This document shows positions 43,484 through 55,771 of a DNA stretch of 64,000 nucleotides, piece by piece (position 1 is the first letter of the stretch; each line of letters opens with the position of its first letter). The stretch is taken from contig NC_065877.1 of the NCBI RefSeq assembly GCF_933775445.1, positions 16,492,001 to 16,556,000 of the forward strand, in the 5' to 3' direction. Under the pieces are notes generated by a model. It was given only the letters and a program-made list of their open reading frames with translations, had not been told where the DNA came from and made no database searches. This DNA is from Argentina anserina. Taxonomy: Eukaryota > Streptophyta > Magnoliopsida > Rosales > Rosaceae. Position numbers and translations under genes: made by a program.

Positions 43484-45484
43484 TGATAGAGCGTTTTGTT
43501 AGAACGTCTATAAAATACCCTGAAAAATATCATCGTTAGTATAGAATAAACAGGCATCGTTCAGTTCGGGGAATCAAAAGGGTCTCAACACTTATCATGT
43601 TATTGGGGGATTTGATTTGGATTCTAAAACTACAACTTAAAGTAAATCATAAATTACTTATATACAATTGTATGACATGTAACCAAAACACATAACCAAA
43701 ACACGAATTATACTCAAGAAACATGTATGACACGTATAGAATAACATATAGGCAGCAAGTATTTTGATTATTTTTAAGTCCATTTCAATTCCAATTCTAA
43801 TTAGAGTCCGAAGCGGTTCATCTAATCGTTAAGACTTCTTAGTTATTTAGAATCAACGAAGCGTTCTATCCTAAACATATGGTAGAAAGAGTTCAACATA
43901 ACGAAGCGTACTAGTTAAACAACAAAGTAGCACATAAGCACAATAAGTCGAATTGGAAACATGTAAGCAAGCATGGCGTCACTCATCTTGATTAAACATG
44001 CAAATTCCTAGAATTATCACAACCCTAAACAAGTATCAATAATTGAAACACGAAGCGCATATTCAATCAAAGAACACTTTGGTGAATTAAATCGCAACCC
44101 TAGGAGAACCATGGCCTTGTCTTCCTCAAGCATTGATTTAGATGCACAAATTCAAGGAATAAATTAAAATAAAACCTAAATCAAAATCGAAAACCAACTG
44201 CCCATAGATGCTACACACGGCATACACACATATTTCATGAGTTCATGCAATCAAACATAAAACCAAAGAAGTCTGAATTTATATATGAAACCGAAAATAA
44301 CATCCAATGATTCATACAATGAATTCGAAATTTGCAGAAAACCAAAAGAAAATTTACAAGCCATGGATGAATCACACATTAGAAACCTTGAAGGATGGAG
44401 GAAGATGAATTCGGTGGTGGAAGAGGCAAGAGGATGGCACGGCAAAGATGGAGATGGATGAAGTTTTTGGTTCGAATATTCTGGGTCTTTTTGGGCAGCA
44501 ATTCGGCTGTGTTTATGAGAGAGTGGTGATGGCAAATATGAAGGGAGGCCGTGCCTTTTATAGAGGAAGGAGGAGAGGAGGGGCTGCTAGGGTTTTGAAT
44601 GGGCTGATCCATGTATGCACGGCTAGGATATTTTCTCTTTAATTGGATCGAATGGCTGCCCCTCTTTTCCTTGTAGAACAAGCTCTTATCTCCTTATTTC
44701 TCTAGGGTTAGCATGGGCTGGACTCTCCTTCTCATGGGCTGATTTGATAAGCACGGCAAGAACTTCTTCTCCAAGGCTGAAAGGGTAAGGCACGACATCT
44801 CCTCTTCCTTGATGAATTTGGACGGCAAAAAAGCTTCCTTGTTGCACACAACTTCCTTCTTTTCCTCAAGCTTTGTATTATCTCATCAAAATCTGAAATT
44901 AATCTCTTTAAAATCCTGAATGGTATTCACGGCATTGGTCTCCTTTATTCCTTGAATTATCTCTTCAAATCTGAAAATAAAAACTGAAATTAATAAGAAC
45001 AGATAATCTATTTCGAAACTTATGTCTTAATCTAGACAATTGTTGTCTTAAAAAGACACATGTAATAGATGAGCTTAGCTAGATTAGGAAAGTTTCTAAT
45101 TTGCAAAAAGGAAACTTACTAGAATAAGTAAGTTACTAGAACAAGAGTTTGAGTTCAAGTAGGACTTTCCAAAATGGTACGTTTCCTAGTCTAACAAGGA
45201 TTCCTAATGCAAACATGACTCTCAAGATATCGCCAATGTGACCAAAACGTAGAAAGATGAAGACTCCTAATTCAACTAGGTTTCCTAGTCCTATAAGGAT
45301 TCCTACTCAAACTAGGATTCTAAATCAATTCTTCGTTTTTAATTCGTTTAAGCACAAAGACACATCCATAACCCTCCAAGACTCCTATTGTGACTAATGA
45401 CTCGATATTACAACAATAAGGGTTAATCAAAGTACAAATGGAGGTAAAAACATATTAAGAACGTAGCACAAAGTGCTCCTATCA
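43484..45484 (-). mobile_element. Solo LTR of about 2.0 kb in Copia-D
   Basis: Flanked by a perfect 5-bp duplication AAAAG (43479-43483 and 45485-45489). Removing it restores continuity with Copia-A. Its ends are TGATAG...CTATCA, the TG...CA form of an LTR. Read on the minus strand it begins TGATAGGAGCACTTTGTGCT and carries a TATAAAAGG promoter box (about 44554-44562). No gag or pol is present, so it is most simply a solo LTR left by recombination of a large element. A TRIM-like element is the alternative. Confidence 0.8.
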
Positions 45485-45832
45485 AAAAGTAATTTTTATT
45501 AACGTTCCGACTTTTGAACATATAGATATATTATATCGGGCGCTATTAGGCTTCTTCCTGTCTTCTTCCTGGCCTTTCATATAACGTCGATGAGACTAAA
45601 GAATGATGGGTTTCCCCTATTGGTAGATGTTTTTTGTGTGACGGTCCTGGGAGAGTCACGATTGTTTTGAAAGGGAAGTTAATCGATTTTCGTGTGGTTG
45701 CCTGAGTGCACCGCTATTTTGGGTGCAATCGTGAGTATCGTCGTTTGCATCGATTTTCTTACGACCATATACGTCACCCCTTATAATTCCTATTATAGTT
45801 GAATCTAATCGATTTCGTATTCGTTTTTGTAG

Positions 45833-46740
45833 ATGTCATCGCCATCTCGACCAAAATTTGACCTTCTTGATCTAGAAGGCAAGCAATACCACCACTGGGT
45901 TTCCGACATGGAGCTCACTATTGAGAGCCGAGGGATCGAAGGCATGTTTGCCGACCCTCCTGCTAGTTTCCCACCAATGGCCAAGACTCAAGCTCTCATC
46001 TTCATGAGACGTCACATCCATGCAACTCTCAAGAGGCAATACTTGAACATAAAAGATCCTAAATAATTATCAGACAAATTACGATTGCGGTACAACAACG
46101 TTCATGATAAGCATCTCACTGAATTAACCGTTAGATGGGATAACATCCGTCTATTGGACATACGAGAGTGGATGACTTCAATCAGGATATGTTATGCCTA
46201 CAATCTGATCTTGGCACCGTTGGTGTCATCAAGACCGACCTAGATCTTCTCAATAAGTCATTGGACACGTTTCCAATCAACTATGAGGTTCAAGCTCATA
46301 CGTACCGCACTCATGTAGAGGAAGGGAAGATCTGGTCTTTCACCGACTTAATGGCACTCTTGGTAAAGAAGGAGAGGCATCCTGAGATCCTCCTCAACAA
46401 TAACAATAGACATGTTAGCACTAAAAAGATTTCTACGCCACAGTCTAACTATCAAGGAACGCTCCATACCAGCACCAAAACAACAACTCTCATGGTGAGA
46501 GGCAACAAGGCCGTTCTCGGCCCAAGTCCAATACCTGGACTCAAGATGTTGGCGACGCCGCACCCTCCGGGGGAAGCCGTCCCCATCCCAAATCTCAAGG
46601 TGGCCGTGTGCCTCCTTATGCCTCCATGCCTGGTAATGGCAAGTCTCCATGCTTCAAATGTGGCTCATTCAAGCACTTTAATCGCGATTGCCGCGCTAGC
46701 AAAGAGATGATCAAGGCATAGTCTGCCTACAAGAAGTTTC
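45833..46740 (+). pseudogene. Copia-D gag
   Basis: ATG at 45833 abuts CGTTTTTGTAG. It aligns with Copia-A gag: LDLEGKQYHHWVSDMEL, stop after NIKDPK (46064-46066), a frameshift near 46155, then TFPINYEVQAHTYRTH. The zinc knuckle CFKCGSFKHFNRDC is in yet another frame near 46650. Several breaks, so more damaged than Copia-A gag. Confidence 0.85.
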
Positions 46741-47802
46741 TATAACCCGAATCGAATCTAGTGGATGAGGACCCTGAGATCGAGACTCACCACATCTCCA
46801 TGAAGCCCGAGCCCCTTGCTTCTAAGGCTAAGCCTTCGGCCACTACCATGGATACCCCCGACTTTGATCAGTCGCCTTTAGCTTTTCTAGTTTTATGATT
46901 TCAAGTATTGTTATGACTTATGACCGACTGCCATTGTTATTTTCATTGATTTTGTAATAGTATTTTGATTTTAGAATTAGAATTCCATGTGTGATGTACT
47001 AAAGATTGGTATTCAATAAAATTTCTCGATTTCTTGTTTACAAGACAATCTCTTTGAGAATTTTATTTACCTTACACTTATCATGATGATCAGCGTGTGC
47101 AACTCACGTGGTTTTTCAATTGGATAATTTTGGGTTACATGGGACCCCAATAGCACTATATTGTGAATTTGGAACTTAAAAATCTGAAAAGCGGACCTCA
47201 GAACGACAAAATTGACGTCATTTGGCCTTTAGCCGTACCCGGTTATTGTTCTGGCATTTCTGGAACGTTTTTCGGCGTTTCTGGTCCCACAATCCGGTTC
47301 CTGCCGGCGTCCCATGTCGGACCTGCAGCTCAGGCCTCCCTACCGGCCAGCTCCAGCCGGTTTTCCGGCAATCAGCGCTGCCGGTTTTCGGCGAGTTTTC
47401 CGAAGTTATTTCGTCGTTTCTTGTCATTTTTTCGGCATATTTCTAGCATTTTTGGCTGCCACGTTTTCGTAGCCCAAATTTCACCCGGTTTTGAGTTCTT
47501 TTAACATGGTTTTCCAGTTAGTTTTCCAGTTTTCTCCAAGTCCGTTATATGCACTCACCGACACTCTTTATGTGTGTTTTTACACCGTTTTTGGATGGTC
47601 TCTACCACCCTAGTCTACTGTTTGGTATTTCACTGCTTTATACCATGTTTTCCAACTTTTTAGTTGAAGACTGTAGTATTATTCCCATGTGATACATTCG
47701 ATGGGATCACACTTTGTTTTGATTCCATTTCTTACAATATTCGACGGTGTATTGTATAGCATTGTTCATGTGTTGCTAACTCTCTTAATTTTTATTTTGT
47801 AG
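46741..47802 (+). other. Gag-pol spacer of Copia-D
   Basis: Homologous to 12779-13643 in Copia-A and about 32100-32940 in Copia-B. It holds a Phe-rich open frame of 113 codons (47163-47504) and ends in TTTTATTTTGTAG directly before the pol ATG at 47803. Confidence 0.7.
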
Positions 47803-48934
47803 ATGTCCCACGGTGAAATTGAATGTCTAGCTGATTGCGGAACCACCTTCATTGTTCTACGGTACATGCAGTTGTTCACGGATCTAGTGTTTTCGACTTC
47901 TTCGATGACTACAATGATTGGCTCGAAATCCATCATTCAAGGAAGAAGCACCGCTTCTTTTATGTTGCCTAATGGTACGACTCTCAACGTTGTTGACGCT
48001 CTTTATGCGCCGAAGTCTCCCTGCACCTTACTAAGTTTTAAGGACATACGTGCCAATGGTTTTCACCTCGATACTTATGTTGAGAATGTAGTGGAATATC
48101 TTTGTGTTACCTCTGAGAAAGCAACCCACGCCGCATCTTGGAGAAGATGAAGAGTCTCGGGAATGGTTTGTATCTTACTTCCATTCGAATCTTTGAATCA
48201 TATGCGGTTGAACGCAAATTTTGTGATTCAGACTTTTATATGCTTTGGCATGCCCGTCTCGGGCACCCTGGACATAATATGATGATTAGAATTCTTAAGA
48301 ATTCACATGGTCATCCATTTTTCAAGTCTCAGAAGCGATTGGAGGATCACCTCACCCGTGCTCCACATGGTGAGGTCGTGCCTACCCATGCACTGCACGG
48401 TGTGGCCGAGCCTGCCCCTCTCGGCAGCTTCACGGCATTCATGTCGTCGGTGGCGGCATCTCCTCCTTCACAGGAGCTTGTGATGCCTCCCATGCTTTCT
48501 AATGCCTCCATGGCCATTTCTTATGCACATCGCTTGTTTTGCAAAGCTTGTTCTCTTCCTAAATTTCAAGGAAGTCATTCTTTTGCTAAGGCTTCAAACG
48601 AGAACATTCCATTCTTACAACGTATCCAAGGTGACGTTTGTGGCCTATTCAACCAGAATGCAAACCTTTTAGATATTTTATGATATTGGTTGATGCATCA
48701 ACGCGTTGGTCACACGTCTCTCTGCTATCCACAAGGAATGCTGCATTTGCTAAGTTATTAGCTGAGATCATCAAACTTAGGGCTCACCACACCGACTATT
48801 CTATCAAATCCATTCATTTGGATAATGCTGGAGAATTCACCTCCAAAACTTTTGATGAAAACTGCATATCTATTGGGATCGAAGTTGAACATCTCGTTCC
48901 TCATTTACTTGTGAACCTTCGATCTATGCCATAA
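47803..48934 (+). pseudogene. Copia-D pol: protease and partial integrase
   Basis: ATG at 47803 starts MSHGEIECLADCGTTF, where DCGT corresponds to the protease D-S/T-G-A site with Cys instead of Ser/Thr. After NGTTLNVVDALYAPKS and a frameshift near 48130, the pre-integrase finger WHARLGHPGHN and CKACSLPKF follow. The integrase core begins (IQGDVCG, DASTRWSHV, IHLDNAGEF) and breaks off after IGIEVEHLVPH. The NAGEF box is intact here but altered in Copia-A. Confidence 0.85.
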
Positions 48935-51460
48935 AACCATATCAATATATCCTGCCTTTTTCTCGAAAGCCAAACTCAAACAATTAAATATGCTTGTTAT
49001 TACTAGTACATGCTCCCATTTACTTATGGGCTAGCCTAAATCAATAGGTCCTTCATTTTTACAACATACATCAAGTCAACACTATTGCATGAATTCTAAA
49101 ATCGTTGTTGGGTATAACTTGATTACCCCTGCAAGCATGGATTGTCATCTATAAGCCCCACCATTTTTGAAGCAGTAGCTATTAGTATATTTATTCATAC
49201 TTTTCTACTGACAGAATTGATACAAATCAGATTCTCGGCAGTCAAGCACAAAAGACACTATTCAATTCTCATGCCTTATATCTTGATTACACCTTGGGGG
49301 CTCATACAAATCAATTTCCTAGAGCTCTAATCTTGTTGTCAATGATCATAGAACACAGTACATTTCCAGCAAAAAGCATGTAGACTTTCACCAGCATGAA
49401 TATATATTCCCAGCAACAAGCATACATATTCCCAGCGGGAAACATACATATTCCTAGTGGTAAGCAACATGTTCCCAGCAACAAATATACACATTCCCAG
49501 CAGCAAGCATACATATTCCCAACAACAAGTATACGCGTCCCCAACATCAAGCGTAGAACATTCTCAGTAAGCAGTGCAATACACTCTCGAGCAACATGCA
49601 CAATACAATCTCATTGACAAGCATAATATACTCACAACAACAAGATACATGAAAGGAGACGCGAATTCCCAGCAAATGAGATCCATAAAAGAAGATATTT
49701 CAGCCCAAGAAAACCTATTACGTCAAACCGATGTATCATGTCATAAGTTGTACGCAAAAAAATGAAAGGCTGGAAGAATAAGATATTACTAAAAGGCACA
49801 ACGCTTTCCCAGCGGTAAGTCTGAGGCATGCCAAATAGCCAAGCACATGATCCTATAAATTCCTTATCTAAGTATCAAGATCATGAAGTTAAAGCAAATG
49901 ATATATCAAATTAAGCAAATGATCATACACAACACACATGCCTTCATGTTCTACATTATCAAAGGGGTAATGAGTGAGAGATACACATGCACATGCCCAA
50001 GTCTTCTAGTACCTGTTTACACATGCTCCATGTCAATACCATATTTCTTACTTAACACCTGCATACCTCATGTACTCCCACTTTAGCTACACAAACTCAA
50101 TTTCCAAAGTACTTTGCTTACTCATTTATTGATTGGCAATAACTTCTGTCGCCCATTAAACACATTCAAAGCAACGTACTGTGTTCATTCCCAGCATCAT
50201 TTATACCATACACATTCACAGCCACATTTACCCTTTTCACAAATAGCCTAATGCATCTTCCATCCTTTATTCATAATAGCATATAAGCATGCACGTACTC
50301 AACTGATTTTACTTGGTTGTGGTTACTCATCAAATAAAACAAAAGGATGAAATTCAGCTGTTGTTGCTCAGCAAACAAAACAAATGATGATATTCAGTTA
50401 CTATTACTCATCAAAACTTGATTGTGTTTTAGTATATTTTATACTAGTGTTGTTATAAAAATATTGATTATATTCTCATATCCTTCCGAACTAAAATGAG
50501 TGTTTGGACAGTTACCCTTATCCACTTCCATAATACATAGGTCACAAAATGCATCTATAAGAGTATCATTCCAAAAAACGTTTTGCCTCAAGAAATATTT
50601 TTGCCAAGTTCTTTTGGTATCACGTTTTCATGTGAACACACATATATTTATGTATTTACTTAGTTTTTAAGCCCAACAGTGATGAACTCCTTAATTACTG
50701 ATCAAACGAGGATGATGCACACCCCTTATATATATGGTTGATTGCATGTCATGTACTAGTACAAGGTAGATAGGATTGAGAACGTCAAGTGATCGAAGTT
50801 ATTTGTATTTGCTCCAATTTCAATGGTGTGTTGCTTTCTTCATTTATTGCATTGATGTCAAGCTTCCAATCTTTTAACCTAATTGTGAAGTCAGAAACAA
50901 TTTGTCTTAAAAGAGAAAAGAAAAAAAAAAGACCTTATTTAGAAGGGTTGTGCTATTAACTCACTGTATTTTTCTATTCACACAACATTCTTTATGTTAA
51001 GAGATAATATTCCGTGCAGCAATGCGATAGGGAAGTTGCACAAATATTTGTTATGATGCTTGTTGTTAGTACTTTTAGTGCAATTATCTTCACGTTGTAT
51101 TACCGCTTAGTATAAAAAAAAGAGAGTTTCTAATGAAACACTATTTGTTAACTGGTGCATATTAGAAAACATTACTTTTTATAATTCGAAATTTGGACTA
51201 AATTTCTCCATTTTGTTTTATATGGTGTCATCAATCAAGACTTAGGGCACCCACGCACCAGCCCTCCTTCAAGAATAGCTAATCAAAAAGTATATCTAAA
51301 TTGTAATATTGTAAACACAATCAAATTGTAGTGATAATAACAACAGAAAAGGTGTGTGAATAGCAAAATAACTGTGTTAACAGCACAACTCATTTGAATT
51401 CTCAGTGGACTCTAGCTGAATTGTTATTTTATGTTTTAATTAAACATTGGTAGAAGAGAA
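48935..51460. other. AT-rich region with a short tandem repeat, no gene recognised
   Basis: Apart from the 22-bp repeat at 49406-49582 and scattered single copies of its TTCCCAGC core (about 49663, 49805 and 50190), no coding or terminal-repeat feature is supported. It may be LTR or leader sequence of an unknown element. Confidence 0.4.
49406..49582 (+). repeat. Degenerate 22-bp minisatellite, eight units
   Basis: Units of the type ATTCCCAGCAACAAGCATAC start at 49406, 49428, 49450, 49471, 49493, 49515, 49537 and 49560, spacing 21-23 bp. Confidence 0.88.
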
Positions 51461-51462
51461 AT

Positions 51463-51470
51463 TATATAAG
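51463..51470 (+). promoter_or_regulatory. TATA box of the parvulin gene
   Basis: TATATAAG, about 110 bp before a splice donor at 51576. Transcription would start near 51495-51500. Confidence 0.55.
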
Positions 51471-51575
51471 CCGAAAGACACGAAGGATAGTGTTATTTGC
51501 ACATCCACAGGAAGCTAGAGTCGGCGTCTTCACTCCTCTCATCGATCTTCGTCTCTTCGTCCTCTCCCAAACTCT

Positions 51576-52547
51576 GTAAGTCTCCTCTTGCTATTACTCT
51601 TCAGTTCGATTCAAATTTCCAAGAATGCTAGGCGATGACTTTACTTATTTTCTAGTTGAATTTATTTGCTTTCCCTGTGGTTCTTCTCTGTTTATTGATC
51701 TAATCTGCTTTGGTTTGTGAAATCACCGTTCTTTTAATGTTGCTGATTCAGTGATCGTTGAGTTTCAAGCTTTAGGGACTTGTAGGGTTATATTTGAGGG
51801 TCGAGGGTCACAGTTCATCCCCAGATTAGGTCTATTTTTCTTCAAAATCGACAAAAATCTGTCCTTTTTCGGGTTATAGGTAGTTTTTCTATTCAATTTA
51901 CCCAGGTATCCATTGTTGGATCTGCAACTGGTGTGACTTATAGGTTGTTTGCTTCCTTCAGACCAATTGGGTTAAGAGTCTTTCGACTTGAGCACAATTG
52001 TAATTTTACTCTATTTTCGCATAGAACTTGAGCAAACTTGAGCACATTAATCTGGGTCACTGATTAAACAACCTAGGAAAATAATTCAATCTTATTTGGG
52101 TTGGTACCTGGATTTCGGCTTTCTTGGGGAAGAGTATGATCACTATGATGGATTGAATAATTGATTTCTGTTTATTGATGGCTATCAATTTGGATATTGC
52201 TGTGGGAAATATGAATGTTTCTGTAATTTATCGCAGATATTAGGGATAGCCAATTCTGCGTAGAATGGCTTTTTATGTACTCCAGAGGCACAAATTTCAG
52301 TTCCTTTCATCATTTTTTGTTGTTTAAGAATGTCATAAAACTATTTGGTCTTTATAAGCTAACATGCCATAATTGCATATTTGCATTCCATGACATTAGG
52401 TTACTTTCCATATGAACTAATTTACAAACTAACTTCCCCTTCTAAATGCTAACATTTCAGATTTATATTGCATGAGATGAGGTAACTTTCCATTATGAAA
52501 TACTTGACAAACTAACTGTTCCTTCTAAATTGTCTTTTCACATGCAG
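51576..52547 (+). other. 5' UTR intron of the parvulin gene
   Basis: Donor CTCT|GTAAGT at 51576 follows a pyrimidine-rich leader; acceptor TTTTCACATGCAG ends at 52547. The 972-nt intron is T-rich as plant introns are. It places the ATG 130 nt into exon 2. Confidence 0.65.
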
Positions 52548-52677
52548 AAAATTCAAAGCTGCAAAGATTGAGCCATCCGACCGTAAAAGAAAGAAAGCAG
52601 CTTCATCCCTCTCAGCAGATCGTTCGGACAATAACCAAGACAAAAGGCAGGGACACATCAAGAGCAAAAAGACGAAA

Positions 52678-53761
52678 ATGTCCTCATCAAATCAGGTCAG
52701 GGCATCCCACATACTGATCAAGCATCAAGGTTCCAGAAGAAAGGCCTCATGGAAGGATCCAGATGGTGCAGTTATCAGTAACACCACCAGGGATGCAGCT
52801 GTCACTCAACTCAAGTCACTTCGTGAGGACATTATCTCTGGAAAGTCCACATTTGACCAAGTTGCTACTCGTGTCTCTGATTGCAGCTCTGCCAAGCGTG
52901 GTGGTGATCTCGGTCAGCTCTTTACTTAACTCTCAAAATCCAAAATATCAGGGTTTAATTAAACAGTTGCAACTTCACACGAGGGGTTTTAAATTTAGAA
53001 AAGCTGTAGAGAAACCTTAATTTCTTCACTGTGGAGACTATAAATTGATGCCTCATTTTACTATATTTTGATAGAAACCAATGAAGCAGCTAATATATTG
53101 AAGGTTTAGCCATCAAACAACAACCATTAAATCTGGTTAAGAAGATTCAAAAAGGCCAATCGGTATCTATATAGTTTTTCGTATAGAACTCATTCCCCTT
53201 ACAAGTTTTTCAAAGACCTAATACTCTTATCACAACACTAAGCATCCATCACACCAGTCTCTTCTTTCCTTCCTCAGTATCTTTGTGCCCAACACTTCAA
53301 TCAGTCACAAAAGCTTAGCTTTTACAGAAAACATCCAACTCGACCTTTTATTGCGGACGATAACCTTTACTTGATGAGATATGCTTAAGGGTAAAGAGTT
53401 TGAATATCCTTATACATTATGTTTCTGAATTCTATAATATCTAGTTGACATAAGTGCTCTTTGATTATCATCAATTGTTGTTAGTCCCTGCAAGTTTTCA
53501 GTTGTTCTAGTTGTTATAGAAAAGCCAGAAGGATGAGTTCCTAGAACAAGCATATAATTCCATAGTATGTATTTATTAGCAACAGTTCCTCATCTCATCT
53601 AATTAGATTGCGTCATATGGTGAACTTCTTTTGCAGGCCCTTTTGCCCGTGGCCAGATGCAGAAGCCTTTTGAAGAAGCAACATTTTCTCTCAAGGTTGG
53701 AGAGATGAGTGAAATTGTGGATACAGACAGTGGAGTTCATATCATCCTGAGGACCGGTTGA
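52678..53761 (+). CDS. Pin1: Pin1-type parvulin peptidyl-prolyl isomerase
   Basis: Coding exons 52678-52912 and 53637-53761 join (donor CTCG|GTCAGC, acceptor TTTTGCAG|GCCC) to exactly 119 residues and a TGA, the length of plant Pin1 homologues. It starts [20 protein letters not shown] and keeps the parvulin catalytic set: the ASHILIKH histidine, the basic phosphate-binding loop ([13 protein letters not shown]), the active-site Cys in [13 protein letters not shown], and the [13 protein letters not shown] end with the last His. Like other plant Pin1 proteins it lacks a WW domain. It isomerises phospho-Ser/Thr-Pro bonds and acts in nucleus and cytosol. The frame upstream of the ATG stays open to the start of exon 2 and encodes a Lys/Arg-rich stretch. 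The gene looks intact. Confidence 0.95.
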
Positions 53762-54718
53762 GCAGTTGCAAGCGAAACTTGTTGATTTTTGAGGATCCAA
53801 GTTATCGCTAATATATGGATCTAGGGATCAGCCCTGTGGAATGTTGCTCTTTTTAGTTTTGTTATTGTCAATGACTAGCTATTCAGTGTATGAAGCAAAA
53901 TTGGCTAATTGAGCACTAGATGGATTTGAACTCTTCTTTTGATGACATGTTATTATGGGAACTTTATGGTTGTGATTTGAAACTTTGGATTTCCTGTGGG
54001 ACTTTTTTTTTCTGTTTATTTCTGATCCCGTTCTGATATTATGGCTGAATCTGAAGTATTATATGGGCTGCATTTGATATGACAAAGTCAGTAGGAATCA
54101 TTACTCGTGATTTGCTAGTTTGCATTGAGACGATGTAATTAGGTCTGGCCAACAACTTAATGAGTTTTAGTGCCAAGACCAGAAAGTGAATGAGGAAGTA
54201 AGATTTTGTTCGTTGAAGTTTTGGGCGGCCCAGTTTCCAGAATATGAAATGTGCAATTTTTTTTATTTTTGTTTTTCTTTCAAGTGGGAGATATTGGAAG
54301 GGTTTACATGCAGAACCTCCCTTCCACAGTTCCACACAGCATTTTGCTGCGAAACAGAAACATAGACGTTACTCGAGTCTAGCTTATCTATTACTGAGAG
54401 TCTGAGACCAACCGATCAATATTTGTTTGACTATGCCACACTTTCCCAACTTTTATTTCGACTATTCACACAACCTATGTCGGGTAAGGAGGATTGATTG
54501 ATTAGTGATGTTATTGGTAATGACGAAAGGTCACGGTTTTTGCCCATACTGCGAGAACTGTTCACGGAGGAGGAGTCGAGGAGATCAGCCTAATTGCAAG
54601 CATTCCCTTTGAGCCAGACACCATTGCGAGACAAGTTACTCTTTGCATTATGAGTTAAAACAGGCGTGGCAACTGTACAGTGTGAAGAGTGGCATGGATG
54701 GGAACCTGGAAAACGTCA
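53762..54718. other. 3' flank of the parvulin gene
   Basis: The first ~250 bp is probably the 3' UTR. No further gene or repeat is recognised up to 54719. Confidence 0.45.
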
Positions 54719-54726
54719 ACGGCAAG

Positions 54727-55771
54727 CTAAGCTACACGGAATCAGAAGCGGGTACGTAGAAGCGAAGCGTTTAGAAACGCGGAAGCGTTTTTTTTTTTAA
54801 ATTATTTGGAAGCGGGTACATTTTAGAAACGTATAAATAAAATAATATATATATATATATTTATTTATTTATATTTATATATATCAGATCACTTACATGT
54901 GGAGAAAAGCATATATTCTCCTTTGGCCGTCACTCTCAACCACCCAATTATAATTTATCTTTTGTTAAATCTGGGCTATGTGTCACATTTCACATCACTC
55001 ACATGGGAGAAAAAGATATACTCTCCTTTAGCCACCGAAGCAGAATGCCTCTACCCTTTTTATTTTTCTTTTCTTTTTATTTTCTGTTCTTTCTTCTTCC
55101 TTTTCCCCTACCAGAGAGCCCCGCTCTTTTATGCTCCTCCTTTTCCATAATGCAGCTCCACTGTCCAGCCCCCTCTCGTCGGTGCAGCAACCTAGAAACA
55201 CTCCTCTCTCTGCCGTCGTTCCGTCCATGTCTCCAACTCACTCAAGCATCTTCAGATAGAGGAGATTGGAGAAGAAGCAATTTTGGGATTTTCTACAAAT
55301 TTCGATCGATTTCTCAATCTTTAATGGACGTCTAGCTTGTGAGGTTGAGTCCTAGTTGTTTCATTCCTTTCTAATCCTTCCTTACATTGAATTTCATGGA
55401 TTAGATATGAATTGGAATTTTTCCTCTTTTATGTAAATTTTGTCTTCCGTGGACGTTGAGTTTTCCGGTGAAACATCAACCTTCTGGTGCTCAACACTGA
55501 TATTCAGAAGTAAGGTATCCTCTTCCTGACGTTTTCAGTCCTCTTTTGATTCCAATTTCACAATTTGGAAATTGAATTGGGTTTGTCCTTGCGCTTTCTC
55601 TTTAATTGTGATAACACGCTTCCAAATTGGAACCGTGCGCTTCCACTGCGCTTCTAAAAACAACTTTTCCAGAATCGCGCTTCCGAGCGATTCTGTGCGC
55701 TTCCGATTCCGATTCCGATTCCGATTCCGAAGCGGGAATCGGAGCAATGGTGAAGCTTCCGTGTTACGTAG
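54727..55771. mobile_element. hAT non-autonomous element with GAAGCG repeats, 1045 bp
   Basis: Flanked by the perfect 8-bp duplication ACGGCAAG (54719-54726 and 55772-55779). Imperfect inverted ends: CTAAGCTACACGGAATC and, inverted, CTACGTAACACGGAAGC. Near the left end the hexamer GAAGCG recurs (about 54748-54825); near the right end its complement CGCTTC recurs (about 55616-55705). Such subterminal repeats bind transposase in hAT elements. No transposase frame is seen. Confidence 0.88.
55701..55730 (+). repeat. (TTCCGA)5 microsatellite
   Basis: Five perfect TTCCGA units inside the right subterminal region of the hAT element. Confidence 0.95.

Larger units (their letters stand above)
42924..48906 (+). 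mobile_element. Copia-D: truncated relative of Copia-A with a nested solo LTR
   Basis: It starts with a 186-bp LTR (42924-43109) nearly identical in plan to that of Copia-A. It keeps the leader, leader intron (interrupted by a 2-kb solo LTR), gag, spacer, protease and the first half of integrase. At about 48904 it diverges abruptly from Copia-A after CGTTCCTCAT; RT, RNase H and the 3' LTR are absent. Confidence 0.88.

Noticed and set aside
49406..49582. Array resembling a CRISPR by spacing
   Set aside because: Units are head-to-tail without unique spacers, are degenerate, and the DNA is plant nuclear.
52763..53020. Alternative frame overlapping the first parvulin exon
   Set aside because: It runs across the exon-intron border in a different frame; the parvulin frame is unambiguous.
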